Source: Urophycis tenuis (Eukaryota; Chordata; Actinopteri; Gadiformes; Phycidae). From it: 64,000 nt of DNA. The position numbers were made by a program, and so were the translations under genes. The notes below the pieces were generated by a model that saw only the letters and a program-made list of their open reading frames with translations, did no database searches and was not told where the DNA came from. Below are positions 63,970 through 64,000 of this stretch, one piece after another (the first letter of the stretch is position 1; the number at the start of each line of letters is the position of its first letter). The stretch is from NCBI GenBank assembly GCA_036785325.1, contig JAXIVH010000008.1, positions 8,673,931 to 8,737,930 on the forward strand. Reading direction: 5' to 3'.

Positions 63970-64000
63970 ATTTTATTTGATGGCGCCTTTCCAGTCACCC
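62709..64000. other. Upstream region of the TANK-like gene
   Basis: AT-rich, no coding exon recognised. Contains a (GTT)n run at about 62787-62811 and the (TAA)n array at the right edge. The TANK-like promoter and any 5' untranslated exon should lie here. Confidence 0.45.
63906..63969. repeat. (TAA)n microsatellite
   Basis: About 20 uninterrupted TAA/AAT units close to the window end. Confidence 0.95.

Overview
The window is nuclear DNA of a ray-finned (teleost) fish. Genes have vertebrate exon-intron structure with GT-AG junctions. The proteins are vertebrate orthologues (ArfGAP1, an Rh glycoprotein, TRAP-alpha/SSR1, neuritin, SYS1, a BAAT-type acyl-CoA thioesterase, an S100, INPP1, DNAJC14, NAB2, a TANK-like protein). 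Repeats include a Rex3/RTE-like LINE with a GATG-type tail and an L2/CR1-group LINE. Dinucleotide arrays and mononucleotide G/C runs are unusually dense. The species cannot be fixed from the sequence alone.

Layout. 1-5274 (-): arfgap1, cut off at its 3' end by the window edge. 7683-9101 (+): an intronless Rh ammonia-channel gene with its own TATA box, preceded by a 97-bp near-perfect hairpin. 10.1-28.0 kb (+): a locally duplicated ssr1/nrn1 block. It holds, in order, (i) a chimeric gene joining the ssr1 promoter and signal-peptide exon to neuritin exons 2-3 (11440-13802); (ii) a promoterless neuritin pseudogene broken by a deletion, a stop and two LINE insertions (about 14.2-19.4 kb); (iii) intact ssr1 (21183-24952); (iv) intact neuritin (26407-28034). 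31265-32244 (-): sys1. 34720-37933 (+): mitochondrial-type acot/BAAT thioesterase. 38402-39915 (-): S100-like gene carrying a TIR element and a microsatellite in its intron. 41501-43336 (+): inpp1. 47389-50531 (-): dnajc14. 54578-58672 (+): nab2. 61446-62708 (-): TANK-like zinc-finger gene.

Most neighbours are unrelated housekeeping genes. Several pairs lie head to head and may share promoter regions (arfgap1/Rh, sys1/acot, S100/inpp1, dnajc14/nab2). By hand-joining exons, every complete multi-exon gene gives one continuous reading frame: ssr1 286 aa, neuritin 145, chimera 149, SYS1 156, ACOT 441, S100 85, INPP1 374, DNAJC14 706, NAB2 480, TANK-like 223.

The most interesting item is the ssr1-neuritin chimera. 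Both donor introns are phase 1, so ssr1 exon 1 splices in frame to neuritin exon 2. The chimera keeps the six-cysteine scaffold and the hydrophobic GPI-anchor tail. Its mature domain differs from the intact neighbour at about two thirds of positions, almost all by amino-acid-changing substitutions, while the introns and GPI signal stay close to identical. That is the expected pattern of a new, strongly selected secreted or surface protein.
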